Source: Oceanisphaera psychrotolerans
GTDB taxonomy: Bacteria > Pseudomonadota > Gammaproteobacteria > Enterobacterales > Aeromonadaceae
Assembly (NCBI RefSeq): GCF_001870485.1
Contig: NZ_MDKE01000019.1
Location: 1 to 51,019 of the forward strand
Direction of reading: 5' to 3'
DNA: 51,019 nt
The notes beneath the pieces are model-generated. The model saw only the letters and a list, made by a program, of their open reading frames with translations. It was not told the origin of the DNA and made no database searches. Positions 8,469 through 18,500 of the stretch are shown here, in pieces (positions within the stretch are counted from its first letter, which is position 1; each line of letters starts with the position of its first letter). The position numbers and the translations under genes were made by a program.

Positions 8469-9821
8469 ATGAACAGCATGATTGATACGCAACGAACCGC
8501 CGAGGCCAGGGCCCAACAGTTGAATCTGGACGCCTTCTGGATGCCCTTTTCCGGCAACCGGGCCTTCAAGGCCGCGCCGCGGCTGATTGCCGAAGCCGAG
8601 GGGGCTTGGTTTACCGACACCCAGGGCAACAGGCTGTTCGACAGCCTCTCGGGCCTGTGGTGTACCGGCCTGGGGCATCGACATACCAAAATCAACGAGG
8701 CCATCAGCCGGCAACTGCATACCCTGGATTACGCCCCGGGGTTTCAGGTGGGGCATCCGCTGGCCTTCGAGCTGGCCGAACGGCTGGCCGGGCTGGCACC
8801 GGCGGATTTGAACCGGGTATTTTTCACCAACTCCGGCTCCGAATGCGCCGACACCGCGCTGAAAATGGCCCGGGCCTACTGGCGTGCCAGAGGCAAACCG
8901 GAAAAAACCAAACTCATCGGCCGGGCCCGGGGCTATCACGGGGTCAACATGGGCGGCACCAGCCTGGGGGGCATCGGCGGCAACCGCAAGCACTATGGCC
9001 AGTTGCTGGATGCGGATCATCTGCCCCATACCCTGCTGGCAGAAAACGCTTTCAGCAAGGGCCAGCCCGAGCAGGGCGCGGCGCTGGCGGATCATCTGCT
9101 GCAGCTGATTGAGCTGCATGATGCCTCCAACATTGCCGCGGTGATCGTGGAACCCATGGCCGGCTCGGCCGGGGTGATAGTGCCGCCGGTGGGTTACCTG
9201 CAGCGGCTGCGCGAACTGTGCGACCAGCACGATATTCTGCTGATTTTCGACGAGGTGATCACCGGCTTCGGCCGCATGGGTGCCATGTTCGGCGCCGAGG
9301 CCTTTGGCGTGGTGCCCGACATCATGAACGTGGCCAAGCAGCTCACCAACGGGGTGATCCCCATGGGGGCGGTGATCGCCAGGGATCATATCTATCAGGC
9401 CTTCATGGAGCAGCCCGGTCCCGATTACATGGTGGAATTTCCCCACGGCTATACCTATTCCGCCCACCCGGTGGCCTGCGCCGCCGCCATGGCGGCCCTG
9501 GATGTGCTGACCGGCGAAGACATGCCGGGCCAGGTGCGCACCCTGATGCCGGTGTTCGAGGAGCAAATTCATCGCCTGAAGGGGCTGCCCCATGTGGTGG
9601 ACATTCGCAACTGCGGCCTGGCCGGGGCGGTGCAGCTGGCGCCTTATGCGGGGGAACCGGCTCGTCGTCCGATGGAGCTGGCGCTCAGCCTGTGGCAACA
9701 GGGCTATTACGTGCGCTTTGGCGGCGACACCCTGCAGTTTGGCCCGCCCTTTATTTCTACCCCGGACGAGCTGGAGCAACTGTTCAACGCGGTGCACCGC
9801 ACCCTTAAGGCTCAGCCCTGA
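8469..9821 (+). CDS. bauA: Omega-amino acid (beta-alanine)-pyruvate aminotransferase
   Basis: This 450-residue class III PLP transaminase has the hallmarks of the omega-amino acid:pyruvate subgroup: FWMPFSGNRAF, TNSGSECADTALKMARAYWR, a PLP-contacting Asp261 in IFDEVITGFGRMG and the Schiff-base Lys290 in NVAKQLTNG. It would convert beta-alanine plus pyruvate to malonate semialdehyde plus alanine, and MmsA downstream would make acetyl-CoA. The ATG at 8469 has AAGGAG at about six bases; the longer frame from 8382 includes promoter sequence. Other omega-amines may also be substrates. Divergent LysR regulation is likely. Confidence 0.9.
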   Translation: MNSMIDTQRTAEARAQQLNLDAFWMPFSGNRAFKAAPRLIAEAEGAWFTDTQGNRLFDSLSGLWCTGLGHRHTKINEAISRQLHTLDYAPGFQVGHPLAFELAERLAGLAPADLNRVFFTNSGSECADTALKMARAYWRARGKPEKTKLIGRARGYHGVNMGGTSLGGIGGNRKHYGQLLDADHLPHTLLAENAFSKGQPEQGAALADHLLQLIELHDASNIAAVIVEPMAGSAGVIVPPVGYLQRLRELCDQHDILLIFDEVITGFGRMGAMFGAEAFGVVPDIMNVAKQLTNGVIPMGAVIARDHIYQAFMEQPGPDYMVEFPHGYTYSAHPVACAAAMAALDVLTGEDMPGQVRTLMPVFEEQIHRLKGLPHVVDIRNCGLAGAVQLAPYAGEPARRPMELALSLWQQGYYVRFGGDTLQFGPPFISTPDELEQLFNAVHRTLKAQP

Positions 9822-9846
9822 ACTGAATGCCGGGGGCAGCCCCAAT

Positions 9847-10011
9847 GTAGCTGCCGCTTCAGCTGGCAGGCTTGTGGTTTTGTAGCTGCCACTTTAGTCG
9901 GCAGGCTCAGCTGCGCTGAGCAATACCCAGAACGCCGAACCTGCAGATCATGCGCCGTGCCAGAAAAGGACGATGAGCCTGCAGGTTTACGCCGCATAAA
10001 TGGGCGCCTAC
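9847..10011. repeat. Three GTAG-headed REP elements between transaminase and mmsA
   Basis: Two tandem plus-oriented REPs (9847-9869 and 9882-9904, both with CTGCC/GGCAG arms) are followed by a minus-oriented REP (9989-10011, with ACGCC/GGCGC arms). The unit 9882-10011 is a diverged, inverted copy of 8152-8282. The repeats fill most of the 231-base gap between the transaminase and mmsA. Their transcripts would fold into hairpins that may affect mRNA stability within the operon. Confidence 0.75.
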
Positions 10012-10052
10012 GGGGTCAACTTCATTCGCATAACAAGCAAAAGGATTACCAG

Positions 10053-11543
10053 ATGAACACCATTCCTCACCTGATCAATGGCGAACGCCACCACAGCACC
10101 ACCACCCTGGAGGTGCATAACCCCTCTACCGGCCAGGTGTGTGGCCTGCTCGGCATGGGCGACGAAAGCCTGGTGGCCGAGGCGGTGGCTGCCGCCAAGG
10201 CGGCGTTTCCGGCCTGGCGCGACACGCCGCCGGCCAAACGGGCGCGGGTGATGTTTCGCTTCAAGCAACTGCTGGAGGAGCGGGCCGACGATATCTGCGC
10301 CTTGATCAGCGAAGAGCACGGCAAGACCCTGGAAGACGCCAGAGGCGAGCTGCAGCGGGGCATCGAAAACGTGGAATACGCCTGTGGCGTGCCCGAGCTG
10401 CTGAAAGGCGACTACACCCGCAACGTGGGTCCGAGCATCGATGCATGGTCCGATTTTCAGCCGCTGGGAGTGGTGGCCGGTATTACCCCGTTCAACTTTC
10501 CGGCCATGGTGCCGCTGTGGATGTACCCCATGGCCATCGCCTGCGGCAACTGTTTCATTCTCAAGCCGTCGGAAAAAGACCCCAGCGCTTCGCTGCTGAT
10601 TGCCCAGTTGCTGGAAGAGGCCGGTTTGCCCAAGGGGGTGATGGGCGTGGTGCATGGCGGCAAGCCGGTGGTGGATGCGCTACTGAGCCATGCCGACGTC
10701 AAGGCCGTGAGCTTTGTCGGCTCCACTCCGGTGGCGGAATACATCTACGCCCAGGGCACCGCCAACGGCAAGCGGGTACAGGCACTGGGGGGCGCCAAGA
10801 ATCACGCGGTGCTGATGCCCGATGCCGATCTGGACAACGCCGTCAGTGCCCTGATGGGCGCGGCCTATGGTTCCTGCGGTGAACGCTGCATGGCCATTTC
10901 GGTGGCGGTATGTGTGGGCGATGAGGTGGCCGATGCGCTGATTGCCAGGCTGGAGCCGCAAATTCGCGCCCTGAAAATCGGCCCCGGCACCCAGAGCGGT
11001 CTGGACATGGGCCCGGTGATCAGCCGTGAGCACCTGGCCAAAATTGAAGGCTACATCAACGCCGGGGTCGAGCAGGGTGCGGCGCTGACCGTGGACGGCC
11101 GTGACCTGAGGGTACCCGGCCATGAAGGAGGCTACTTCCTCGGTGGCTGCCTGTTCGACCGGGTCACGCCCGAGATGAGCATCTACCGGGAAGAGATCTT
11201 CGGCCCCGTATTATGTGTGGTGCGCGTCGACAGCCTGGAAGCCGCCATCGAGTTGATTAACGCCCACGAATACGGCAACGGCACCTGCATCTTCACCCGC
11301 GACGGCGAGGCCGCCCGGCTGTTTGGCGACGAGATAGAGGTGGGCATGGTCGGCATCAACGTGCCGCTGCCGGTCCCGGTGTCTTACCACAGCTTCGGCG
11401 GCTGGAAACGCTCGCTGTTTGGCGACCTGTCCGCCTACGGCCCCGACTCGGTACGGTTCTATACCCGTCGCAAGACCATTACCCAGAAATGGCCGGAACG
11501 GGCCAGTCACCAGGCCTCGGACTTCGCCTTTCCGAGCATGTGA
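10053..11543 (+). CDS. mmsA: CoA-acylating methylmalonate/malonate-semialdehyde dehydrogenase
   Basis: This 496-residue aldehyde dehydrogenase-fold enzyme oxidises methylmalonate or malonate semialdehyde to propionyl-CoA or acetyl-CoA with NAD+ and CoA, releasing CO2. Visible are [15 protein letters not shown], the nucleotide-site [22 protein letters not shown] and the catalytic Cys279 in CGERCMAIS. The CoA-acylating type lacks the general-base Glu found in hydrolytic ALDHs, consistent with [15 protein letters not shown] here. The ATG at 10053 follows AAAGGA. Placement after the transaminase points to beta-alanine degradation, though valine catabolism is the classical alternative. Confidence 0.94.
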   Translation: MNTIPHLINGERHHSTTTLEVHNPSTGQVCGLLGMGDESLVAEAVAAAKAAFPAWRDTPPAKRARVMFRFKQLLEERADDICALISEEHGKTLEDARGELQRGIENVEYACGVPELLKGDYTRNVGPSIDAWSDFQPLGVVAGITPFNFPAMVPLWMYPMAIACGNCFILKPSEKDPSASLLIAQLLEEAGLPKGVMGVVHGGKPVVDALLSHADVKAVSFVGSTPVAEYIYAQGTANGKRVQALGGAKNHAVLMPDADLDNAVSALMGAAYGSCGERCMAISVAVCVGDEVADALIARLEPQIRALKIGPGTQSGLDMGPVISREHLAKIEGYINAGVEQGAALTVDGRDLRVPGHEGGYFLGGCLFDRVTPEMSIYREEIFGPVLCVVRVDSLEAAIELINAHEYGNGTCIFTRDGEAARLFGDEIEVGMVGINVPLPVPVSYHSFGGWKRSLFGDLSAYGPDSVRFYTRRKTITQKWPERASHQASDFAFPSM

Positions 11544-11554
11544 TCTGAACAGGA

Positions 11555-11690
11555 GAGGGGGCAGGCGAGGTGCCGGTGTTGCATATTCGGGGTATGCCTG
11601 CGAAGGCCGGCATCCATATCCATGAACCCGGCACAGGCCACTTCGCCCCGTTTCATATACGAGCCCCTGCCTGCGCAGAGGTGACACTCA
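11555..11690. repeat. Palindromic repeat-like intergenic sequence after mmsA
   Basis: The stretch is built of complementary words: GCCTGCGAAGGCCGGCATCC, the repeated CATATCCATG/CATATACGAG segments and CCCCTGCCTGCGCAGAGGTGAC. It resembles the widespread repeat in which GCCTGCGCAGG-type hairpins end in GTGAC or ATGACG. No protein-coding frame is convincing. It may act as the mmsA transcript end. Confidence 0.45.
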
Positions 11691-11743
11691 ATTCTTGGGG
11701 TTTGCTCCTCTTTTCATCCCCCAAACAAGCTGTCACAATATGC

Positions 11744-11850
11744 GCCTCTTGGGGGAGTAATCGTTCGGCGCCCGCCGAAACCATTGTCAACAATCTCTAA
11801 GCCGAAGGCTTATGGTGATGGTGTCCTGTTGGATTGATGAGACCTGAGGC
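11744..11850 (+). ncRNA. yybP-ykoY-like (manganese) riboswitch aptamer candidate
   Basis: The conserved landmarks occur in order. A closing P1 stem pairs GCCTC (11744-11748) with GAGGC (11846-11850). The loop TTGGGGGAGTA follows (the family has GGGGAGUA), then a hairpin TTCGGC/GCCGAA (11764-11779), GTCAACA (11786-11792), a small AGCC/GGCT hairpin and the terminal GAGACC. It lies about 130 bases upstream of a CaCA exchanger. Family members sense Mn2+ and switch on efflux genes. I recognise it by eye, without a covariance model. Confidence 0.72.
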
Positions 11851-11862
11851 AGACCTGGTTCC

Positions 11863-11904
11863 GGGCGGGATCTGGGGCTGTCTCCGGTGTACAAGATCCC
11901 GCCC
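11863..11904 (+). promoter_or_regulatory. Strong hairpin, possible riboswitch expression platform
   Basis: GGGCGGGATCT (11863-11873) is perfectly complementary to AGATCCCGCCC (11894-11904), an 11-bp stem with a 20-base loop. It directly follows the aptamer candidate and precedes the antiporter start by 74 bases. No U-tract follows, so it is not a simple intrinsic terminator. It may form part of a switching structure. Confidence 0.55.
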
Positions 11905-11978
11905 TGAAGAGTTGTTATGCTACCCACTGCTGTTAACCCCTGTTCTGTTACCTGCCTTGCTACGGCGGGAGGCACCTC

Positions 11979-12956
11979 ATGCTGATGTCTGTTGCCGCCA
12001 TTGTACTTGGCCTGGCCGTGCTGGTGTGGAGCGCCGATCGCTTCGTGGACGGTGCCTCGGCCACCGCCCGTTATGCGGGCATGCCGCCCTTGCTCATCGG
12101 TATGGTGATCGTTGGTTTCGGTACCTCGGCACCGGAAATCGTGGTGTCCATTATCTCGGCGCTGGAAGGCAACCCCGGCCTGGCGCTGGGCAACGGTTAT
12201 GGCTCCAACATCGCCAATATCGGCCTTATTCTGGGCATTACCGCCCTGATCAGCCCGATTTCGGTGCATTCCCAGGTATTGCGCAAGGAATTACCCATTC
12301 TGTTGCTGATCACCCTGCTGTCGCTCAGCCTGCTGTGGAACGGCATGCTGGCGCGTACCGATGCCATGGTGTTGCTGGGCGTCTTCGTGCTGCTGATGGG
12401 CTGGAGCATCAAGCAGGGCATGAATAACGGCCACGACAGCATGACCGGCGACGAGGTGAAGGAGCTGGACGACAACCTGATGAGCCTGAAACAGGCGATC
12501 TTCTGGCTGGTGGCCGGCTTGCTGTTGCTGATTGTCAGCTCCCGCTTCCTGGTGTGGGGCGCGGTGAATATCGCCCAGGCCTTTGGCGTGAGCGATTTGA
12601 TCATCGGCCTGACCATCGTCGCCATCGGTACCTCGCTGCCGGAGCTGGCGTCGTCCATCGCCGCCATTCGCAAGAACGAGCACGATTTGGCCATTGGCAA
12701 CGTCATCGGTTCCAACCTGTTCAATACCCTGGCGGTGGTCGGTCTGGCCGGCATTATCCATCCGCTGGAAGTGGCGCCCGAGGTGATCAGCCGCGACTTC
12801 ATGGTGATGATAGTGCTGACCCTGTCGCTGTTTGTGCTGGGCTACGGCTTCAAGGGCCGCCAGGGGCGCATCAACCGGGCTGAAGGTGCCTTGCTGCTGG
12901 CGGTATATGTTGGTTACACCGGCTGGCTGGCCCAGGGGGTGCTCACCGCCGGCTAA
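11979..12956 (+). CDS. yrbG: CaCA-family sodium/calcium (or Mn2+) exchanger YrbG
   Basis: This 325-residue inner-membrane antiporter has about ten membrane spans and the two inverted alpha-repeats of the CaCA superfamily: GFGTSAPE (46-53) with GNGYGSNIANIGLILG, and AIGTSLPE (215-222) with GNVIGSNLFNTLAVVG. The acidic residues of these repeats bind the transported cation. The ATG is preceded by GGGAGG at seven bases. The upstream Mn2+-riboswitch candidate suggests that manganese, rather than or besides calcium, is exported. That is an inference from regulation. A strong terminator follows. Confidence 0.92.
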   Translation: MLMSVAAIVLGLAVLVWSADRFVDGASATARYAGMPPLLIGMVIVGFGTSAPEIVVSIISALEGNPGLALGNGYGSNIANIGLILGITALISPISVHSQVLRKELPILLLITLLSLSLLWNGMLARTDAMVLLGVFVLLMGWSIKQGMNNGHDSMTGDEVKELDDNLMSLKQAIFWLVAGLLLLIVSSRFLVWGAVNIAQAFGVSDLIIGLTIVAIGTSLPELASSIAAIRKNEHDLAIGNVIGSNLFNTLAVVGLAGIIHPLEVAPEVISRDFMVMIVLTLSLFVLGYGFKGRQGRINRAEGALLLAVYVGYTGWLAQGVLTAG

Positions 12957-12998
12957 AGCCGCTGCCGGAGCACTTGCCGACACACTTGAGTTGAATAC

Positions 12999-13032
12999 AA
13001 GCACCTGCCTGTTATGGGCAGGTGCTTTTTTT
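12999..13032 (+). terminator. Rho-independent terminator of the antiporter gene
   Basis: AAGCACCTGCC (12999-13009) pairs perfectly with GGCAGGTGCTT (13017-13027) across a 7-base loop, followed by a run of T to 13032. It lies 42 bases after the yrbG stop. Confidence 0.92.
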
Positions 13033-13144
13033 GTGCGTGGGCGAATGCCGCAATGGCGGGCCCGTTGCAACCGGCCCCGGGCCGGTTGGGCGGATCTGAC
13101 ATAGGCTGTGTATATACTCCTTTATCCTTTCCGGGAGCAGGCCC

Positions 13145-14194
13145 ATGTCTCAACATCCGCAACGACTGATAGTGCTGTTTGACGGCACCTGGAACGATCC
13201 TCAGGACAACACCAACGTGGTAAGGCTGGCGCGCAGCATCGCCCCCTTCGATGGCGAGCGGCGCCAGCGCTTTTTCTACGATGCGGGGGTGGGCACCAGC
13301 ACCCTGTCGCGGCTGGCCGGGGGCATGTTTGGCGCGGGCTTGAGCAAGAACCTGCGCCAGGGTTACGACTGGCTGGCCCGGCATTATCAGCCGGGGGATG
13401 AGGTCTGGGTATTCGGTTTCAGCCGTGGCGCCTATACGGCACGGAGCATGGTGGGCATGATCCGCAAATGCGGCCTGCTGCATGTGATTACTCCGACCAG
13501 CCTGGTCGCCGCCGAACGGCTGTATCGCAACAAAAGCGCGGCCCCGGACGGAGCACTATGTCAGTCGTTTCGGGCTCGATACAGCCGGGAGATCAACATT
13601 CATCTGCTGGGCGTGTGGGACACGGTGGGGGCGTTAGGGATCCCGGGCACCCTGATCTCGGAGCGGGGCACTTACTCCTGGCACGACACCCGGCTGTCGA
13701 AAATCGTTGAGCGGGCCTATCAGGCCCTGGCGCTGGACGAACACAGAGCCGCCTACGATGCGGTGCCCTGGACCAGCCCGGACGGCGCAAAAAAGCCCGG
13801 CCAAATCGAGGTGGAGCAGCGCTGGTTTATCGGCGCCCACGCCAATGTGGGCGGAGGCTATGGCGCGGATCCGCTGGCCGACCTGCCGCTGGCCTGGATG
13901 CAGGACAAGGCGACCGAGGCCGGGCTGGCACTGACGCCGGTTACACCGCAACCCCAGGCCTGGATGACGGCGCCTACCGATTCGTTCAGCGAATTCATGG
14001 GCGGCATCTATGCCCGCTACCGGCGCTGGTTTCATTCCGGTAATGGCCGTCTGTACCGGCGGCTGGACCGGGACGGGGAGGGCAATCCGGTTGTGGGCAT
14101 GACCATAGATCCTTCCGTATGGGCCCGCTGGCAAAGCATGCCCGCTTATCGCCCGCGCACCCTGACCGATGCCCGCCGGATCCCGCCGGAGTGA
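13145..14194 (+). CDS. DUF2235 alpha/beta-hydrolase (Tle1-like phospholipase family)
   Basis: This 349-residue protein has the DUF2235 signature: an N-terminal LIVLFDGTWND, FFYDAGVGTS and the nucleophile elbow GFSRGAYTAR with Ser93. A likely acid lies in GVWDTVGALG and a likely His in WFIGAHANVGGGY. DUF2235 proteins include the Tle1 lipases delivered by type VI secretion, but many members are chromosomal orphans of unknown substrate. No VgrG, PAAR or immunity gene adjoins it, and no signal peptide is seen. A toxin role is possible but unsupported. GGGAG precedes the ATG. Confidence 0.82.
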   Translation: MSQHPQRLIVLFDGTWNDPQDNTNVVRLARSIAPFDGERRQRFFYDAGVGTSTLSRLAGGMFGAGLSKNLRQGYDWLARHYQPGDEVWVFGFSRGAYTARSMVGMIRKCGLLHVITPTSLVAAERLYRNKSAAPDGALCQSFRARYSREINIHLLGVWDTVGALGIPGTLISERGTYSWHDTRLSKIVERAYQALALDEHRAAYDAVPWTSPDGAKKPGQIEVEQRWFIGAHANVGGGYGADPLADLPLAWMQDKATEAGLALTPVTPQPQAWMTAPTDSFSEFMGGIYARYRRWFHSGNGRLYRRLDRDGEGNPVVGMTIDPSVWARWQSMPAYRPRTLTDARRIPPE

Positions 14195-14236
14195 ACCTGC
14201 AGTCGAGCCCGGCAGGCGTTGGTTAGGCGCTGATTA

Positions 14237-15415
14237 TCAGTATTCGCCGCGCTGCCTTATCTTGCCGTGCTTCATACCCCTAATCTGCCCTGTTCTGCCA
14301 CTCAGCCTGGCCAGCATGAAGTGAACCACCCGCAGCAACCCCATGAGCAGCGGGCCAAACAGCCAGAGCAGCCAGCTGCCAAGGTAAAGCACCGGAATCA
14401 ACAGCAACAGCCATCCGGCAAACTGCACGACCAGCACGGGGAGGCCCAGTACCTCCGCAACCCCCGCAAGCACGTCACTGACAAGACTGGGGTGGGTTAT
14501 CACCAGGTAGCCGGCACCGATCACCAGCGGCCACTTCGCATAGCGGGCACTGGCCAGCACCATACGCCCGCCCTGGCTTACCCGGGCGGCCAGGGCCGCC
14601 GAGCGGGTGCTCAGGCTGGCCCCCTGGGTGGTGGCGGCTGCCGCACGCCCCATACGTAACACCTTTACGGCACTGGTTAACACCAGCACATCGACCGATG
14701 CCCAGCCGATATCACCAGCGGTGAGCGCTTCACCGGCGCGGTATTTGGTTTCCAGGCCGCGGATGCCACTGGTAAAAAACTGGTTCAGACCTTCCAGCAT
14801 GCGTTCGGTCACAATCCACTGGGTGTCACCTTCGGCGTCCACCAAAAACTGGCCGAGAAAATCATGGCCTTCACTTTTGATGAAATGAACGGCGTACCAG
14901 CCACGTTCTTCCGGGGTAAGCGTTTGAAACTGGCCCGGGGTCGGGACTGGGGTTGCGGTGCTGGCGCTTTCCGGGGTAGCGGAAAAGTACTGCTTGATGG
15001 CTTGGTAGCGTTGGTCCGCCTGGTTTAGCAGCTCGATGGTGTGGATGGGCCGGGTCAGAAAATGATGGATCGGTGGCAGCACCGTTTCGCCATAGCGCAG
15101 CAGAATTTCCTGAAATTCAGGCTCCTTGCCGTAGAGCGAAAACACATGGCGGGCCATGTCCGGATAACGAATAAACGCCGCCTGCGCCTTGACCAGCAGC
15201 AGCGGGTCATCGGCCAGATCCAGCAGTACCGCCTGAACCCTGACCGGCTCCTGTTCAATGCCGGGAAACCCCTGCAGCACATCGCCGGCCTGTATCCGTA
15301 TCAGTTTCTGCTCGATGGGAACCGGGCGGACGGCCACACTGAGCACCGTTGCCAGTAACAGGGCTACACCACAAATCAAAAATAGCTTCTTCACAGACTC
15401 ACCAGTCAATATCAC
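14237..15415 (-). CDS. Hypothetical membrane-anchored protein
   Basis: I do not recognise this roughly 390-residue protein. Its N-terminus has a hydrophobic signal or anchor (KKLFLICGVALLLATVLSVAV). A helical, probably periplasmic, region with a Thr/Pro-rich linker follows (near 150-170), then a C-terminal hydrophobic block (about 295-360) with two or three membrane spans and a basic tail. The start is uncertain: GTG at 15415, TTG at 15409 or GTG at 15394 are all possible and none has a strong ribosome site. The stop of the DUF3427-type helicase gene lies 162 bases upstream on the same strand, across a weak hairpin. Confidence 0.65.
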   Translation of the reverse strand: MILTGESVKKLFLICGVALLLATVLSVAVRPVPIEQKLIRIQAGDVLQGFPGIEQEPVRVQAVLLDLADDPLLLVKAQAAFIRYPDMARHVFSLYGKEPEFQEILLRYGETVLPPIHHFLTRPIHTIELLNQADQRYQAIKQYFSATPESASTATPVPTPGQFQTLTPEERGWYAVHFIKSEGHDFLGQFLVDAEGDTQWIVTERMLEGLNQFFTSGIRGLETKYRAGEALTAGDIGWASVDVLVLTSAVKVLRMGRAAAATTQGASLSTRSAALAARVSQGGRMVLASARYAKWPLVIGAGYLVITHPSLVSDVLAGVAEVLGLPVLVVQFAGWLLLLIPVLYLGSWLLWLFGPLLMGLLRVVHFMLARLSGRTGQIRGMKHGKIRQRGEY

Positions 15416-15537
15416 TCAACAGCAGGGGTATATCCGGTTTGTGCCGAGTCTACAACTGTTAACTGCATCTGCATTCTGATTTGAGGGAAGGGGACTGAGG
15501 AGGGAGGGTCAGGAGATGCTGACCCGAGAAGACAAAG

Positions 15538-15564
15538 CCGCCATCTGTTAATGGCGGTTTTTTT
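15538..15564. terminator. Hairpin terminator between helicase and membrane-protein genes
   Basis: CCGCCAT (15538-15544) pairs with ATGGCGG (15551-15557) around a 6-base loop, with seven T on the plus strand. In the minus-strand direction, that of the adjacent genes, the stem is followed only by GCTTTG. It may therefore terminate the upstream helicase operon weakly. Confidence 0.5.
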
Positions 15565-15576
15565 AGCCCAGCACGT

Positions 15577-18500
15577 TTAGCCCAGCACGCTGAACTCCTT
15601 GAACAGTCTCACCGGAAGCGGATGCTCTAACTGCCAGGTGATGTTCATCGGCTTGCCGCCGTGGTAACGCATAAAACGAACCGGTCCACAGGCGCGATAG
15701 GGTGCGCTTTTATCGATGCGTACAAAGAGTTGAAAACTCCAGTCATTGGTTTCGCTTTCAATGTAACGGCGACCGGCTGGGGTGCTGGGGCCTGCACTGT
15801 TCTGAGATTGCCAATGAAACTGAGTTTGACTGATGGCGTAGTCGTTATAGGCCACGCCTTCGTGTAGCGCCGTGCTTTTATCCAGCGTCACGAACAGTAA
15901 CTCGATTTTTCTCTCTTTGAGTGTCAGTACACCGGCCTGAAACGGCGTGCGCTTTTCTGCAGTAAGAAAACCCACGGCGGTGAGGATCTCTCGGCTGTGA
16001 TAAGCCGCATGTAACTTGAGCGGTGTGTGCTCTAGTCCGGGTAGGGGCGAGTATTGATGTTGAGTTCGAGCATCCAGATAGTTACTGAGCTGAGCCAGCT
16101 CGTCGCACACGGTTGGAGTATGGGACAGCCGGCTGAGAAAAGCTTGGGCCGAGCCGGTCTGGCTGTGTTGGCCGTCTATCTGATATGCCAGCATCTGTAC
16201 TCGCTGTTGCTGTCGCTCATTGTCGATAACGTAATGAGCATTATGTTCAGCCACCTGATTTATCAGCTGTAATTGTGCAGTGTCATCCAGATGCAGCAGG
16301 CTACCCAGGCGGCGGCTGAAATAACGCTCCTCGGCGGTGGCTTCTCCCGACAAAACCCCGGCATCTCGTTGCAGATTAGTCCAACCGCTGTTTTGGCCAG
16401 CTCGGTAGATATCGTCCAGTTCCAATTGTTGTTCGTTAAGAAAATCGCCCAGCTTGACCTGGCGATTGCCGGTCAGACTAATGTAGGCGTGCAGCTCCTG
16501 CTGCAGGCGGCGCCAGTTCTGATTAATTGCTTGTTTCAGACTGCTAAGAATATGCTCTCTGGCCTGCTTTTGTAGCTGGATATGGCAACCACTGGGCAGG
16601 CGACCAAAGCCTTTTTCTATGCTTTCGAGTACTTCACGACGTGACAGCCCGGTAATGGCGCTGTAGAGCATATCGAAGCGGAATCCTTCTTTATGTTGGC
16701 CGACAAAATCCAGGATCAGGCAGCTTTCTTTACCCTCGAACAGCCGTAGCCCTCGGCCGATTTGCTGTTGAAACAGGGTGGCACTTTGGGTGGGGCGTAG
16801 TAACAGCAAGGTATCGACAAAAGGTAAGTCGATACCTTCGTTATAGAGATCCACGGTAACGATGGCATGAATATCGCCACGTTCCAGCTGTTTGGGCAGT
16901 TCTCGGCGCTCTTGGGCGGAGCTTTTACCGGTGATCACCCGGGCGATGATGCCTGCCTTTTCAAACTGATCTGCCATAAATTCCGCATGGGCAATGCTCA
17001 CACAAAACACCAAGGTTTTGCTGAGCCGGGGATCGTCCACCAACTGCTGCCAGGCGCGGATCACTGCCGCAGCACGAACATGGTTGCCGGTCAGTAGATT
17101 ATCCAGCGCTTTGAATTCGTTAGCCTGTTGCCAGGGGATCTCGCGGTAGTCAGTATCGTCGTCACAGGCGTAATATTCGAAAGGGGCCAGCAGTTGTAGA
17201 TCCAGTGCCTGCCACAAGCGCAATTGGGCTGCTGGGGAGCCATCGGGTCGATTATCGAAATGGCGCAGAATATTCTTGCCGTCGGCCCGCTCCGGGGTGG
17301 CGGTTAAGCCCAGTAAGTAAGCCGGGGATATGCTTGAAAGCAGGGTTTCGAAGCTGTTGGCTTCTATATGATGACATTCATCGATAATCACCATGTGCCA
17401 GTAGTCTGCAGTTTGCTGAGAGACCAGCTTACGGGCATTCAGGCTTTGAATGGTGGCGAACAGGTGCTGATTCTGGTCTGGTTGGTGCTCACCGGTAAAG
17501 AGATCGCCGAATTCTGCCTCGCGCAATACCAGCCGAAAGGTGCTCATGGCCTGTGTTAGTAATTCCTTGCGATGAGCAACAAACAACAGCCGGGGCAGAC
17601 CGCCTTGCTGGCGGGCCTGGCGGCGGTAATCAAAGGCGGCCATCACGGTTTTACCGGTGCCGGTGGCGGCAACCAGCAGGTTACGCATTCGTCCATGGGC
17701 TCGTTCGTTATCCAGTTGCTCCAAAATATCTAGCTGAAAGGGCTTGGGCTCGATATCGAAGAAGGTGGGCGTGGCAATAAGATCTCGGCCGGACTCGCGC
17801 TTGAGCGCTTTAGCCAACTCGTCGCGATGAGTTTGATCATCCGGGTTATAGGGTTGAAACTCGCCATCTTGCCACAGGGTTTCGAAATGTGCCTGAGCTC
17901 GCTGGTAGAGCTGATTTTGGCCTTTTTCAGTGAATTTAACTGTCCATTCCAGCCCGCCCATCAGGGCAGCACCGGACAAATTCGCACTGCCCACATAGGC
18001 GGAGCCAAAGCCGGTTTCCCGCTCAAAGATCCAGGCCTTGGCATGTAAGCGGGTACGGCGTCCGTCGAGTGATATTCGAACTTCACAATTAGGCAAGCGG
18101 GCCAGGGTATCAAGAGCCTTTTGCTCGGTCGCACCTACATAGGTGGTGGTCAGTACCCGGATTTTGGCCTGGCTTTGTCCCTTGGCATCGGTACTGGTGA
18201 TCTGCTTGAGCACCTCGATGATCTTGCGCACCCCAGATACGGTGATAAAGCTCACCAGAATATCCACGCTATTACATGACGCCAGCTCGGCAGTGAGTTC
18301 ATGTAACAGGGCGGGAGAATCTTTACCGGCGGTAAACAGCCAAGGTTGCGCCAAACCGATGGCAGGAAGCTCGGGCTTTCGCTGGACAGGATACAAGGAG
18401 CGCAGCACCTGGGGTGGTGTACACAGTAGATCTGGCGCTTCACTCTGGTTCAGGCGTTGGCGAGAGTATTGCAGAATATCGTTGATAAGTTCAGCTTGAG

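Noticed and set aside
8406-9845. 479-codon minus-strand frame across the transaminase
   Set aside because: It is antisense to a clear class III transaminase. The His/Gly/Pro-rich composition and lack of motifs mark it as a GC-bias shadow frame.
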